A DNA stretch of 64,000 nucleotides, from contig NZ_KI421504.1 in assembly GCF_000473165.1 (NCBI RefSeq), positions 4,093,656 to 4,157,655 of the forward strand, in the 5' to 3' direction. This document shows, piece after piece, positions 1-8,471 of this stretch. The position numbers and the translations under genes were made by a program. Under the pieces are notes generated by a model. It had not been told where the DNA came from and ran no database searches. It saw only the letters and a list, made by a program, of their open reading frames with translations. This DNA is from Leisingera aquimarina DSM 24565 (GTDB taxonomy: Bacteria; Pseudomonadota; Alphaproteobacteria; Rhodobacterales; Rhodobacteraceae). Position 1 is the first letter of the stretch. Each line of letters begins with the position of its first letter.

Positions 1-904
1 CCCCGCAATGCAGCCTCTCGCCGTCAGCTGCCATGTGTGTCATCAGCTCGGGTGTTACCTCGAGATACCAGTATGTATCGGTGACATGGGCATGCCCCAA
101 ATAGGTACTGAGGGCCGTGATATGCCGCGCCACGGCTTTGGAATCGTGCGCACAGGCCTCAAGGGAGCGAACAGCAAATGTGTGGCGCAGATCATGAATC
201 CTGGGGCCCGGTGTTCCTGCCGCACCGCGCAAGCCGATTGACCGCGTGATCTGGAGGAATACCGTTGCGACTGTCGAATAGGCGAGCGGCGTGCCCTGAT
301 GCGAAAGGAAAAGTGTGCCGCTCGGGCTGGCCGCCTTCAGACGCATCGTAAGATACCCGTCAAGAGCGCGTCGAGTCGTTGGATGCAGTGGCAACAGCCG
401 GCTCTTCTTAAACTTGGTCTGGGCAATGATCAGGCCGTCATCGGTCACGTCCGGCAATCGAATGGCGATGGCCTCTGAAACGCGCATGCCTGTTGCCGCA
501 ATCAACCCGAACATCGTGGCGTAGGTGAGCGGCCGGATCGAGCCAGCGGGGCCAAGCCTCTGGGCGGCGTCGATCAGCCGTTGGATATCACTGGGACTGT
601 AGATGTAAGGCGTGCGCCGCTTGCGGCTGGCACGGCCGAAGAGATCGGCGGAGGGAACTTCATGGCTCGGATCTTCGGCATTAAGCGCGCGCGCGAAGCG
701 ACGTACTGTCAAAAGCCGGTTGCGACGTTGTTCTGGAGAAGATGCCTGTAGTGCCCATTCTTGCACGGTGGCTGTTGTTACGACATGCTCACTGCGGCTC
801 TCGGCAAAGGCAACGAAGTTGCGTAGAAGACTGCCTTGGGTACGGAATTTCAACCCCAGCGCCTGGTGCAGCGCGACATGATCGGCGAGGAGTTGACTCA
901 GCAT
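1..904 (-). CDS. tyrosine recombinase, second gene of a RIT-like pair (partial)
   Basis: A site-specific tyrosine recombinase/phage-integrase family protein, open from its ATG at 902-904 to the window edge (about 301 codons). The visible catalytic motifs are an Arg in TGMRVSEA (near residue 150), HDLRHTF, and LGHAHVTDTYWY, which holds the late His and the nucleophilic Tyr. Almost the whole protein is therefore present. Its start overlaps the end of the upstream recombinase by 7 nt, which points to translational coupling. It is expected to act with its neighbours in strand exchange at the element ends. A RitB- or RitC-type assignment is inference from position and length. Confidence 0.85.
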   Translation of the reverse strand, partial: MLSQLLADHVALHQALGLKFRTQGSLLRNFVAFAESRSEHVVTTATVQEWALQASSPEQRRNRLLTVRRFARALNAEDPSHEVPSADLFGRASRKRRTPYIYSPSDIQRLIDAAQRLGPAGSIRPLTYATMFGLIAATGMRVSEAIAIRLPDVTDDGLIIAQTKFKKSRLLPLHPTTRRALDGYLTMRLKAASPSGTLFLSHQGTPLAYSTVATVFLQITRSIGLRGAAGTPGPRIHDLRHTFAVRSLEACAHDSKAVARHITALSTYLGHAHVTDTYWYLEVTPELMTHMAADGERLHCG

Positions 905-2126
905 GTCAATTCTCCCGGCCAGGGTTGAGCGATCTGTTCCAGCATCGCGATACCGACCTTGGCGTAATGCGCAGTCATATCAAGCGAGCGGTGGCGCAGA
1001 ACCGTGCCGACAGCTTCCAATGTGGCCCCCGACCGCAGCATCGAAGTTGCCGCGGAGTGGCGCAGCAAGCTCGCTCCGCTCGATGGCGGATCGGAAATGC
1101 CGGCGCGCTTTAATGCCAGCGCCACAATGGCCGAGACGTGGCATGATTGCTCAAATGAGCGGTAGGGGCGACCATCATGAGAAAGACCGCGTCCTGAGGC
1201 ATGCGCGGGCGTTCCTGTTCGATATACGCGAGAAGCGCATCGCCTACATCTTGCGGCAACGGCAGCCGAACCTGGCGACGCGCCTTGCCACTCAACTTCA
1301 GGATACCGGCGTTCCAGTCGATATCGCCCAGTCTGAGACCAGCGACATCCCCGGCCCGCACCCCCAGGCGCGCCAGAAGGAGCAGGATCGCCCGGTCCCG
1401 CAGGCGCCCCCGGGCAAGCTGATCGCAGGATGCAATGACACGTTCCACATCTGCGGCTGCCAGATACCGCGGCAACGACGAAAGACGCCATTGTATGACC
1501 GGCGGAATGGCGTGATCGAGGTTGGGACGGCACAAGCCCGCGCCGGCGAGAAAGCGAAGATAGCTTCGCAAGGCGCTTGTTATGGTTCTCAGGCCGGCCG
1601 GACCGGTTTGCCCCCGCCATTTGCGGACAACAAAACGTATCCGGGCAGCATCATAATCGTGGGTCGCTGTACCGAGTTCCGGCAACAGCTTATTGAGGAT
1701 GCGGAGATGACGGGAAACTGTCCGTTCCGCCAAACCCCGATGCAAACGCAGCCAGTGCTGATAGTCGTCAAGCAAGGGAAATTCTGGCGCGGCCTTCAAC
1801 GGCGGAGGTGCGACGCCCGCACCTTGTAGGAAAACAACAAACCTTCTGGCACGTCGCGCATACTTTGGTGAGACATGCTGCCATCGCCGCCCGCCGGGAC
1901 ATTGGCACTGGTGTTCGGCGAAGCGACGAACAACTCCATCATCGACGCTGACCATCGGTATGCCGGTGCTTTCCAGCCAAACCGCGAAATGGCGTGCCGA
2001 TGCCCTGTAGCCTTCAATGGTCAGCGGCGAATACCTCTGAGCGCCAAGCTCGTCCGCGAACTGATCGATCCACAACGAAACCGGCCCCGGATCCAGGAAC
2101 CAGCGATTACGGTATTGGTCAGTCAT
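898..2126 (-). pseudogene. tyrosine recombinase, first gene of a RIT-like pair, frameshifted
   Basis: The N-terminal SAM-like domain and the first half of the catalytic domain (RLGVRAGDVAGL with the first catalytic Arg) are read from ATG 2126, which has a GAGGAG ribosome site upstream; an in-frame ATG at 2141 is less likely. The frame runs out shortly after VFLMMVAP. The rest of the domain (SLLRHSAATSML, LRHRSLDMTAHYAKV with the Tyr) continues in another frame to 898. Adding one base to the G run at 1165-1168 would rejoin the two parts into an uninterrupted protein of about 409 residues. The cause could be a real mutation, a sequencing error in a homopolymer, or (less likely) programmed frameshifting. 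Confidence 0.8.
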
Positions 2127-2300
2127 CTTCTCTCTCCTCAAGGTGTGAAACCATCGCGGGAGAGCATAGTTATGCGGGGCGCATGTGCCTGTTTGTTCTG
2201 CCTAACCGGCTGTAAAAAAGCCACAATCCAAGAGGCGATGTACACGGCTCCGCATAATAATCGTCGCCACATAGTTGCGGAAATCAGGGAGGCCTGCCGC

Positions 2301-2527
2301 ATGTCTGCAACTGAACCCGCAATACCCGCCCTGACCAGTGTCCTCACCTGTCCTTCTTGCGGGCATGAGGCCGCAGAAGAGATGCCGCAAAACGCCTGCC
2401 AATGGTTTCATGAATGCCCGGCCTGCCGCACCCTGTTGCGGCCAAAACCCGGAGATTGCTGCGTTTTCTGCTCCTACGGCAGCATCCCTGCCCGCCGGTG
2501 CAGACCGGAAGCAACTGTTGCGGCTAG
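2301..2527 (+). pseudogene. GDCCVxC-domain small protein, frameshifted near its C-terminus
   Basis: The ATG at 2301 follows a strong GGGAGG site. The product has the hallmark of the GDCCVxC family: an N-terminal CPSCGH zinc-ribbon-like pair, then CQWFHECPACRTLLRPKPGDCC and VFCSYGS. Family members then normally read as VPCPP and end in a short tail with paired cysteines. Here the frame is lost at the CCC run 2486-2488. One extra C would give CPPVQTGSNCCG and a stop at 2525-2527 (about 75 residues). As written, translation runs on to 2594 with an unrelated tail. Function of the family is not established; some members are selenoproteins and metal or redox roles have been suggested. Confidence 0.6.
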
Positions 2528-2641
2528 CGCTGCGGTGCACCTGCTTTTGTTAAAATGCGCTCAATTTTTACGACAGCGGGAAAGCTGCTGTTAAGGCGCT
2601 GCGGGCTTGATGGCAGAAACCGATCCAGAAAGGATTCTGCT

Positions 2642-2854
2642 ATGACCTGTAACGGCATTTCTGCCTTGTTTGCCGATGGCGCCCCTGCCGCTCCTGCTCC
2701 GCCGCCCGGGACGCCCCCCTGGGAGCGGGCACGCGATCTGCCTTCCAAAGCGCCCTTCTCCTCGCCTGACATCACCGACCCAGCACCCTTTGGCCAGCGC
2801 ATGGCCCGCATCCAGTTCTCCAAGGGTACGGAATTCCGCCCAAAGCTGCATTGA
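2642..2854 (+). CDS. small hypothetical protein (70 aa)
   Basis: An open frame of 70 codons with a good AAAGGA ribosome site 7-8 nt before its ATG and GC-rich third positions like the neighbouring genes. The protein is Pro/Ala rich in the first half and ends in a basic FGQRMARIQFSKG segment; it has no signal peptide or membrane segment. I do not recognise it. It lies 39 nt upstream of pcs on the same strand. The opposite strand is also open here, so coding status rests only on the ribosome site and codon pattern. Confidence 0.35.
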   Translation: MTCNGISALFADGAPAAPAPPPGTPPWERARDLPSKAPFSSPDITDPAPFGQRMARIQFSKGTEFRPKLH

Positions 2855-2893
2855 ATACTTGCGGGATTCGGCCAAATTCGCCATCAGGGGCGC

Positions 2894-3604
2894 ATGACAC
2901 CTCAGATCCGCGCCCTTTCCGTTCATCTGCTGACTGCAACCGGCGCCGTGTTCGCCATGCTGGCGATGCTGGCCGCCGCGGATGGCAAGTGGAGCCTTAT
3001 GTTTGTCTGGCTTGTGGTCGCGTTTGCCGTTGACGGCGTTGATGGTCCGCTGGCCCGCCACTACCATGTCAAACGCTACTCGCCGGAATTCGACGGGGTG
3101 CTGCTGGACCTGATCATCGACTATCTGACATATGTCTTCATCCCGGCCTTTGCGCTGTTCCAATCAGGATTGATGGCGGGCTGGACCGGCTGGTTTGCAA
3201 TCATCGTTATCACCTTTGGCAGCGCGATGTATTTTGCTGACACAAGGATGAAGACCAAGGACAATTCCTTTGCCGGCTTTCCCGGTTGCTGGAATATGCT
3301 GGTGCTGGTGATCTTTGCGCTGGAGCCGAGCCATTGGACCAGCCTGGTTCTGGTGACGCTGCTGTCCCTGGCAATGTTCCTGCCGCTGAAATTCATTCAT
3401 CCGGTGCGCACAGTGCGCTGGCGCAAGGTGTCTTTGCCCATGGCGTTGGCCTGGACTTTCTTTGCCGGCTGGGCCGCCTGGGTCGATTTCCACCCCGCCA
3501 GCTGGGCGCACTGGGGGCTGGTGGTAACCTCGGTCTACTTGCTGTTTGTCGGCATTGCCCAGCAGATCGTGCCGGAACGGCAGCGTAAATCCACAGCGGT
3601 TTGA
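2894..3604 (+). CDS. pcs: phosphatidylcholine synthase
   Basis: An inner-membrane CDP-alcohol phosphatidyltransferase of 236 residues, predicted to join choline to CDP-diacylglycerol to give phosphatidylcholine in one step. The CDP-alcohol motif is present in the form typical of bacterial Pcs: D50-G51-P-L-A54-R55, then a 12-residue gap, then G68-x3-D72-x3-D76. About seven or eight hydrophobic segments cover the protein. Length and motif spacing fit Pcs better than PgsA or PssA, which have an 8-residue gap. It stands alone and is followed by a hairpin and a convergent gene. Pcs is common in alphaproteobacteria that take up choline. Confidence 0.9.
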   Translation: MTPQIRALSVHLLTATGAVFAMLAMLAAADGKWSLMFVWLVVAFAVDGVDGPLARHYHVKRYSPEFDGVLLDLIIDYLTYVFIPAFALFQSGLMAGWTGWFAIIVITFGSAMYFADTRMKTKDNSFAGFPGCWNMLVLVIFALEPSHWTSLVLVTLLSLAMFLPLKFIHPVRTVRWRKVSLPMALAWTFFAGWAAWVDFHPASWAHWGLVVTSVYLLFVGIAQQIVPERQRKSTAV

Positions 3605-3616
3605 TGCTTAGCTGAT

Positions 3617-3635
3617 AGAGGGGCGCTGCCCCTCT
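3617..3635. terminator. candidate terminator between pcs and ogt
   Basis: An 8-bp perfect stem (AGAGGGGC / GCCCCTCT) with a 3-nt loop, 12 nt after the pcs stop. No clear T tract follows, so it may be a weak or bidirectional terminator between two convergent genes. Confidence 0.45.
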
Positions 3636-3656
3636 GCGTCCTTGGCAGGACGCAAT

Positions 3657-3685
3657 CACCCCGGGATACTTCCGGCCAGAAGAAG
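3657..3685 (+). repeat. dispersed intergenic repeat, copy A
   Basis: This 29-nt stretch matches the one at 34621-34648 in about 25 positions: it starts CACCCC, continues GGATA and ends GGCCAGAAGAA. Both copies follow a plus-strand gene and a GC-rich potential hairpin. The element looks like a family of short intergenic repeats linked to gene ends. Confidence 0.5.
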
Positions 3686-3716
3686 CTGCAGGAGCGCTGC
3701 AGGCCGGACCGTGCGT

Positions 3717-4169
3717 TCAGATCAGCAGGCCCGCAGCGCCTTCATGTTTCAAAAGCGCGACCTTGGTTTCCACCCCGCCATGGCCCGAGAAGCCACCCAA
3801 GCCAGTGGCACTCAGCACCCGGTGGCAGGGAATGATCACCGGGATCGGATTGGCGCCGCAAGCATTGCCAACCGGCTGCGGCGGGGCGCCGAGATCCTTG
3901 GCGATTTCTCCATAAGTGCGGGTTTCGCCAAGCGGGATTGCCAGCATCGCATCACAGACCGCGCGCTGAAAGTCCGAGCCCTCCACATGCAGCGGCAGAT
4001 CAAAGACCGTCAACTCTCCGGAAAAGTAGGCGCGCAACTGCGCCAGAGCGCTGTCCAGAAGCGCTGACTGCCCGTCCGCCTGAGCTGACCAGGCCAGACG
4101 CACAATCGCGCCGTCCCGCTCTGTCACGCTGAGCGCACCCACGGGTGAATCAAGGCTCGCTGAAATCAT
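3717..4169 (-). CDS. ogt: methylated-DNA--protein-cysteine S-methyltransferase
   Basis: A DNA repair suicide enzyme that moves the alkyl group from O6-alkylguanine (or O4-alkylthymine) to its own cysteine. The 150-residue protein has the active-site motif IPCHRV with C115, preceded by the helix-turn-helix segment (TYGEIAKDLGAPPQPVGNACGANP, whose Arg finger position is replaced by Gly or Asn) . The start at 4169 was chosen because GGAGGA stands just upstream and homology begins there; the frame is open further back to 4319. Length fits Ogt, without the Ada DNA-binding domain. It faces pcs and is divergent from the next gene. Confidence 0.9.
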   Translation of the reverse strand: MISASLDSPVGALSVTERDGAIVRLAWSAQADGQSALLDSALAQLRAYFSGELTVFDLPLHVEGSDFQRAVCDAMLAIPLGETRTYGEIAKDLGAPPQPVGNACGANPIPVIIPCHRVLSATGLGGFSGHGGVETKVALLKHEGAAGLLI

Positions 4170-4270
4170 GGGTCCTCCCCGGAGCGTCTTCTGCCTGCGC
4201 ATCTTCTGCAGGAATGGCATCAGAGGCAAGGGCGCCTCTGCCCGGCCGGCCGCACCCCCGCCGCACCGCA

Positions 4271-4295
4271 TTAACACTATATTAACCAGTGTTAA
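4271..4295. promoter_or_regulatory. AT-rich inverted repeat in the ogt / 4365 divergent region
   Basis: TTAACACT and AGTGTTAA form an 8-bp perfect inverted repeat separated by 9 nt in an otherwise AT-rich stretch between divergent genes. It has the form of an operator for a dimeric regulator; no family can be named. Confidence 0.3.
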
Positions 4296-4364
4296 GGTTT
4301 CGCCGCCACATTGCATCAAATTGTAATAAAGTGAGTTTCAAGAACGATCCTAAAGGTCAGCAAG

Positions 4365-4751
4365 ATGATTACTGCAGTTTCCAGCACCGCCAGCCTGTAC
4401 AACAGCATGAAACAGATGCAGGCCGCCTATCAGCGCCAGCCGGCAGTCGCGCAAGCAGGCGGCCAGCCCGTGGATGCACCGCTGATCGAGGGCTCTGCCC
4501 AAGGGCTGGCCCGGGCCGCTGCCCGGGAACAGGCGCTGAGCGGCGAACGCCCGGATGCCCTGACAGCCCAGTACGTCGGCCCTGCCCGCGCAGCAGCCCG
4601 CTCCGCGGCGCTGGACCTCAGGCAGATAAATGGTATCGACATGGCCGCCTATTTCCTGGATCTGGCCAGCGGCTGCCAGGCAGGCCCCAAGCCGGTCAGT
4701 GCCCTTGAGGCGGAAAACCTGTATGCCAAGGCCCGGCGCATCACCGGCTGA
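4365..4751 (+). CDS. hypothetical protein (128 aa)
   Basis: I do not recognise this protein. It begins with a Ser/Thr/Gln-rich segment (MITAVSSTASLYNSMKQMQ), is alanine rich and mostly helical in character, and has no signal peptide or membrane segment. An AAGGTCAGC ribosome site precedes the ATG, and third-position GC is like that of neighbouring genes. It lies downstream of an AT-rich promoter-like region shared with ogt. The N-terminus is loosely like small flagellar or motility-associated proteins, but that is not enough for a call. Confidence 0.55.
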   Translation: MITAVSSTASLYNSMKQMQAAYQRQPAVAQAGGQPVDAPLIEGSAQGLARAAAREQALSGERPDALTAQYVGPARAAARSAALDLRQINGIDMAAYFLDLASGCQAGPKPVSALEAENLYAKARRITG

Positions 4752-4854
4752 TCCGCCCTGCCGGCGCGCTGCGGACTGCATTAACCCGCCGTTAAGCGCG
4801 TTATGTTAACCTTCCTGCAAGACCGGTTCTCAGCCACCGCGAAGGTTCCGCTCA

Positions 4855-5220
4855 ATGTTTATACCAGTTTCAGGACGGGTAGATCCTGCCAAACCGAACC
4901 GCGGTCTCTTGACCGCCCGCCCGGTTGTCCGCTCGGACGATCCGGAGCGCAGCGAATCCGCCAGCACCAGCCCGCGTGAACGGGACCCGGACAGCCACTC
5001 GCGAGCCCCCTCCGGCGATCAGGGCAGCCGCCGTGCCCGGGCGGGAGAGTATCAGCGCGATACAGACCGGAGGCCGACCCTGTTTCAGGAAAACGCCGTC
5101 CTGTCTGCGTATCTGCTGCTGCAACGTGCGAAGCGCAAAGGCCCGGATCCCGAGATGGGATCCGAAGCTGCCTGCCATGGCTATGAGGCTGCCAGGACCG
5201 CGTCGGCCTGGCAGGCCTGA
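4855..5220 (+). CDS. hypothetical protein (121 aa)
   Basis: An unrecognised, strongly charged protein rich in Arg, Ser, Asp and Pro through residues 20-75, probably disordered there. A more helical C-terminal part (LFQENAVLSAYLLLQRAKRKG) follows. GAAGG precedes the ATG by 9 nt, and the upstream 100 nt hold several TTAA steps that could form a promoter. It ends 2 nt before the stop codon of the opposing LysM gene, so the two transcripts converge without space for a terminator. Confidence 0.5.
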   Translation: MFIPVSGRVDPAKPNRGLLTARPVVRSDDPERSESASTSPRERDPDSHSRAPSGDQGSRRARAGEYQRDTDRRPTLFQENAVLSAYLLLQRAKRKGPDPEMGSEAACHGYEAARTASAWQA

Positions 5221-5222
5221 AG

Positions 5223-6248
5223 TTACTGCAGCTGAGCCCAGAACAGCTCCAGATGGCGTGACATGATTTCCTCGAAGCGGCCGCTTTCACGCAGCTTTTT
5301 CAGGCCTGCGTTGATCCGGTATAGATGCGAGGTGCCGCGCCAGTGGCGCTTGGAGATCACCACATGCAGGCCTTCCTCGGACAGCGGTTTTTCCAACGGC
5401 AGAACGGTGTCGCGCAGACCTTCCCGGACGATGGTGCTGGCGCCCAGAAACAAGTTCACCGCCACCGCATCCACCTGACCCTCGGACACCATGCGGAAAC
5501 AGTCGGCCGGTGAATGCGGCTGCACCAGGGTGATCTTGCCGTCATCCAGCCAGCGGCGCCCCTGCCGGTTCAAATCGTGGGTGAAATAGCCCTTGGGGCG
5601 GCACAGGGTTTTGCCTTCGACGTCGGTGTCATCTGCAAAGGCGAACTGATCCTCCACCCGCACAAACAGCATGATCGGCAGCGCCATCACCGGTTCGGAG
5701 AAGTGGAAATTCACGCAGCGCTCATTGCCGGGTTCCGCCTTGCAATCGGGCTTGAACCAAGGGAAGCCCATATCGAACTCCTTTTGGTCCAGCATCGGAA
5801 ACAGATGCTTGGACCAATCGTCCTCCCAGCTGATCGCATAAGACACTGGCGAGGGTGCCAATTCCAGCGCCGCATTGACCAGTTCGGTCACCATGCCCTG
5901 GCCCGGCAGGCTCCTGTCGGTAAAGGGCGCATAGCCGCCGCCGGTCAGCAGCGTCATCTCGGCTTCCTGCCTGCGCAGCGGGGTGGCGTCCGGGGCGGTC
6001 GCCTGTTTGATGCAGGGGATCTGCAGCTTGCGTCCCGGCACCACCGACGAGCCGACCAGAACATCCTGGTTGCGGTAGTAGATCATGGTCCAGCGCTCGC
6101 GGTCGCCGTAATGAGTCTCGGCGATCGAAAACAGGTTGTCCCCCGGCTGCACGACATATTCCACGTCACAGATCGCCTGGGCCGCCGAGGGCAGCAGCCC
6201 CAGCAGCAGCCCCAGGCCCAGCAAGTGGCGGCAGAAGCTGTTCAGCAT
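5223..6248 (-). CDS. LysM-domain periplasmic solute-binding-like protein, copy 2
   Basis: A 341-residue secreted protein. It has a cleavable signal peptide (hydrophobic LLGLGLLLGLLPSAAQA), a LysM domain at about residues 25-75 (VVQPGDNLFSIAETHYGD, IYYRNQDVL) and then a family-3 extracellular solute-binding fold up to the end. The start at 6248 follows GGAAGA and avoids overlap with the upstream gene. LysM domains bind peptidoglycan, so the protein is probably held at the cell wall. No ABC permease or ATPase is adjacent. It is a tandem paralogue of the gene at 6260 (shared GFPWFKPDC, KTLCRPKGY, ADCFRM blocks) and lies 11 nt after it. Confidence 0.75.
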   Translation of the reverse strand: MLNSFCRHLLGLGLLLGLLPSAAQAICDVEYVVQPGDNLFSIAETHYGDRERWTMIYYRNQDVLVGSSVVPGRKLQIPCIKQATAPDATPLRRQEAEMTLLTGGGYAPFTDRSLPGQGMVTELVNAALELAPSPVSYAISWEDDWSKHLFPMLDQKEFDMGFPWFKPDCKAEPGNERCVNFHFSEPVMALPIMLFVRVEDQFAFADDTDVEGKTLCRPKGYFTHDLNRQGRRWLDDGKITLVQPHSPADCFRMVSEGQVDAVAVNLFLGASTIVREGLRDTVLPLEKPLSEEGLHVVISKRHWRGTSHLYRINAGLKKLRESGRFEEIMSRHLELFWAQLQ

Positions 6249-6259
6249 GCTCTTCCCCC

Positions 6260-7339
6260 TCAATATCCGGCCCACACTCTGGCCATGTGGTCTTCGATGA
6301 TCGCCTGATAGGTGCCATCTTCGCGGATGCCGCGCAATGCGGCGTTGACCATGTCCATCATCTGCTGCGCCTCGGGATGCGTCTTGTGCACGATCACGTG
6401 CAGCGCCTGGATCGAGATCGGTTCGGGCACCGCGTCAAAGCGGCCCGACAGGCCCAGTTCCTTGATCTGCGCGCGGCCGGTGAATTCATTCATCACCACC
6501 GCATCCGCCTTGCCTTCCAGCACCATCTCATAGCATTCGGCAGTGGTCAGCGGCTGCACCACCTCAACCTTGCCATCGCGCAGCCAGTGGCGGCCCTGCT
6601 GCTCGAACAGATACGTCTCATAGCCTTGCGGGCGGCAGAAGGTCTTGCCGAACAGGTCTTCTTCCTTGGTGAAGGTCAATGGCCGCGCCTTGTCGGTGAA
6701 CATCAGCACCAGCACTTCGAACAGCGAATCCGAGAACAGGAAGTTCTTGCAGCGCGGTTCTTCGGGGCTGTTTTCGCAGTCGGGCTTGTACCAGGGGAAA
6801 CCCGCATCCAGCAGCGCATTCGACAGCAGCGGCTCTTCATGCGCCGTCCACAGGTCGACCCAATGGACCGCGTAGCCCTGCTCAGGGCCGGCGTGGCGCA
6901 TTGCGGCGTTCAGCACGTCGGTCATCATGCCGCCGTTGTGCAGATCCTTGCCGGTGAAGGGGGCAAAATCATCCGCCGTCAGCAGGTTGATGCGGTGACG
7001 CACCTCGGCGCTGCCCGAGGCGATCCGCACCGGTTTGGCAGCCACAGGCACGCTGGCAGAGATTTCCTTGCCGCCTTCCAGGCCCAGGGGGAGGCCCTCA
7101 AGACAGGCCAGCGACAGCTTCATGCCGACGCGCAGGGCACTGGGCTTGGGGCCGATGGTGCCGATATTGCGGCTGTGGATCGCGCTCCATTTGCCCGCAT
7201 CCTTGTACAGTTTGTCAGCGATCACCGACAGGCTGTCGCCCGGCTGCACGGCATAGACCCCGCCGCAGGTCTCGGCCGCAGCGGAATTGGCTGCAAGGGC
7301 AAAAAGGCCCATGGCAGCGGCTGCAATGTAATTCTTCAT
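6260..7339 (-). CDS. LysM-domain periplasmic solute-binding-like protein, copy 1
   Basis: A 359-residue paralogue of the downstream gene with the same order: signal peptide (to about residue 22, ending SAAAETC), LysM domain (YAVQPGDSLSVIADKLYKD) near residues 28-80, a linker, then a solute-binding domain (LLTADDFAPFTGKD, DAGFPWYKPDC, FCRPQGYETY). Conserved cysteines in the binding domain could form disulfides in the periplasm. The gene is first in a two-gene operon. The ligand is unknown; the fold is close to amino-acid binding proteins, but the absence of transporter genes suggests a sensing or wall-associated role. Confidence 0.75.
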   Translation of the reverse strand: MKNYIAAAAMGLFALAANSAAAETCGGVYAVQPGDSLSVIADKLYKDAGKWSAIHSRNIGTIGPKPSALRVGMKLSLACLEGLPLGLEGGKEISASVPVAAKPVRIASGSAEVRHRINLLTADDFAPFTGKDLHNGGMMTDVLNAAMRHAGPEQGYAVHWVDLWTAHEEPLLSNALLDAGFPWYKPDCENSPEEPRCKNFLFSDSLFEVLVLMFTDKARPLTFTKEEDLFGKTFCRPQGYETYLFEQQGRHWLRDGKVEVVQPLTTAECYEMVLEGKADAVVMNEFTGRAQIKELGLSGRFDAVPEPISIQALHVIVHKTHPEAQQMMDMVNAALRGIREDGTYQAIIEDHMARVWAGY

Positions 7340-7457
7340 AGTCCCCCCGGGAAATAGTCTGCACCGCAGCCGGCTCCGGTCTGCAGCGCCCGTGTTCTGG
7401 TTGTTATGGGTAGTCCCCGGCCGGCGCCGGCATCCTGCCGGCTGCTCAAACGGGAAC

Positions 7458-7481
7458 GGCTCCGGCGCGGATACCGGAGCC
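7458..7481 (-). terminator. candidate terminator after the gene at 7486
   Basis: An 8-bp perfect stem (GGCTCCGG / CCGGAGCC) with an 8-nt loop begins 4 nt after the stop codon of the minus-strand gene at 7486. No strong T tract follows. Confidence 0.5.
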
Positions 7482-7485
7482 GAGA

Positions 7486-8289
7486 TCAGTTGCCGACGAA
7501 CAGCGCCAGCAAGGTGGCCGTGTCGACCCGTCCGTCAGCCCCGATCAGGCTGGCAGGCAAGGTGATTTCCTTACGTTCGTAGGCACCGTTCACCAGCTGG
7601 TCGATATAGGCCTCGGACTGGCCCTGCGCCGCGGCAGTCAGCACCATTTTGTAAAGCGCGGTTCCTTCGGCCGGGGCCGCAGCTGCCGCCTGATTGAGGC
7701 TTTCAGGATTTGCCCGCCTGCTGCGCAGCGCGGCCAGGGTTCCGGCGGTGATACGGGCGACCATCGCGTCTTCGCCGCTGGCGCCGTCCTTTTGCAGGCC
7801 GGCCGCCGCGGCGGCACCGGCCGGCTGCACGGTGCCGGCAGAGGCATCCGCTGCTGCCGGTGTTTGCAGGCTGGCCTGCTCAGCCCTTTCAGCCGGTTCA
7901 GCCGGGGTTCCGCCGCTGAACTGGAAATACAAAAGCATCGCCGCAGCGACTGCCAGACCCGCTGCGGCCAAGCCCAGTTTCGGCAGCGCGCTGCCACCGT
8001 CCGCCTGCACCGGCGCAACGGGCTGCGGACCTGGAACAATTTTCTGCTCATCCGCTGCTGCACTGGCGGGTTTCGCCGCCATGGCAGATTTGGCCGTTTT
8101 GACGGCAGCAGTTTTTGAAGAGGCAGGCTTTGCAATTGCCGCCGCGGGTTCCGGTTTGAACCCGGAGCTGTCCGCGACCAGCCCGATTTTCATATTCTTT
8201 GGTGCCGATACCCCGTCAATCCGGATAGATGCACCGCGCGGCTTGCCCGGCTCGCCTACCGGTTGCGCGTCCGCTTTCCGCTTCAGCAT
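7486..8289 (-). CDS. hypothetical single-pass membrane protein (267 aa)
   Basis: The start at 8289 was taken because GGGGAG lies 9 nt upstream and the longer frame begins in AT-rich non-coding sequence. The protein has a basic, Ala/Lys/Pro-rich cytoplasmic part (about residues 1-110), one transmembrane helix (LGLAAAGLAVAAAMLLYFQF, near 120-140), an Ala/Pro/Glu-rich linker, and a helical periplasmic C-terminal domain (MVARITAGTLAALRSRRAN, QSEAYIDQLVNGAYERKEITLPASL). I do not recognise the family. The layout resembles membrane-anchored proteins with an extended linker reaching the periplasm. It has its own terminator and an AT-rich upstream region. Confidence 0.65.
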   Translation of the reverse strand: MLKRKADAQPVGEPGKPRGASIRIDGVSAPKNMKIGLVADSSGFKPEPAAAIAKPASSKTAAVKTAKSAMAAKPASAAADEQKIVPGPQPVAPVQADGGSALPKLGLAAAGLAVAAAMLLYFQFSGGTPAEPAERAEQASLQTPAAADASAGTVQPAGAAAAAGLQKDGASGEDAMVARITAGTLAALRSRRANPESLNQAAAAAPAEGTALYKMVLTAAAQGQSEAYIDQLVNGAYERKEITLPASLIGADGRVDTATLLALFVGN

Positions 8290-8471
8290 AATAAACTGCT
8301 CCCCTGCCCCATGCCATATTTTTAAGTCGGCTGAAAACCTACATGGAATTAACGAATTCTTAACCAATTGTATAAAACCGGTCAACATCTAGAGGAATTC
8401 AATTTGCCAATACACAAGGCCGCACCCGGAAAAGTGCAGGAAATCCCGCAACAATAGCGCAAAAATGATAA

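Larger units (their letters stand above)
1..2126 (-). mobile_element. partial recombinase-in-trio (RIT-like) element
   Basis: Two consecutive, overlapping tyrosine recombinase genes of different subfamilies are read leftwards and the second runs off the window. This is the layout of RIT elements (three recombinases in a row) and also of Tn554-type TnpA/TnpB. A third recombinase would be expected beyond base 1. I could not define terminal inverted repeats; the right end must lie between the first recombinase start (2126) and the GDCCVxC gene (2301). The first gene is frameshifted, so this copy may be inactive. Confidence 0.6.
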
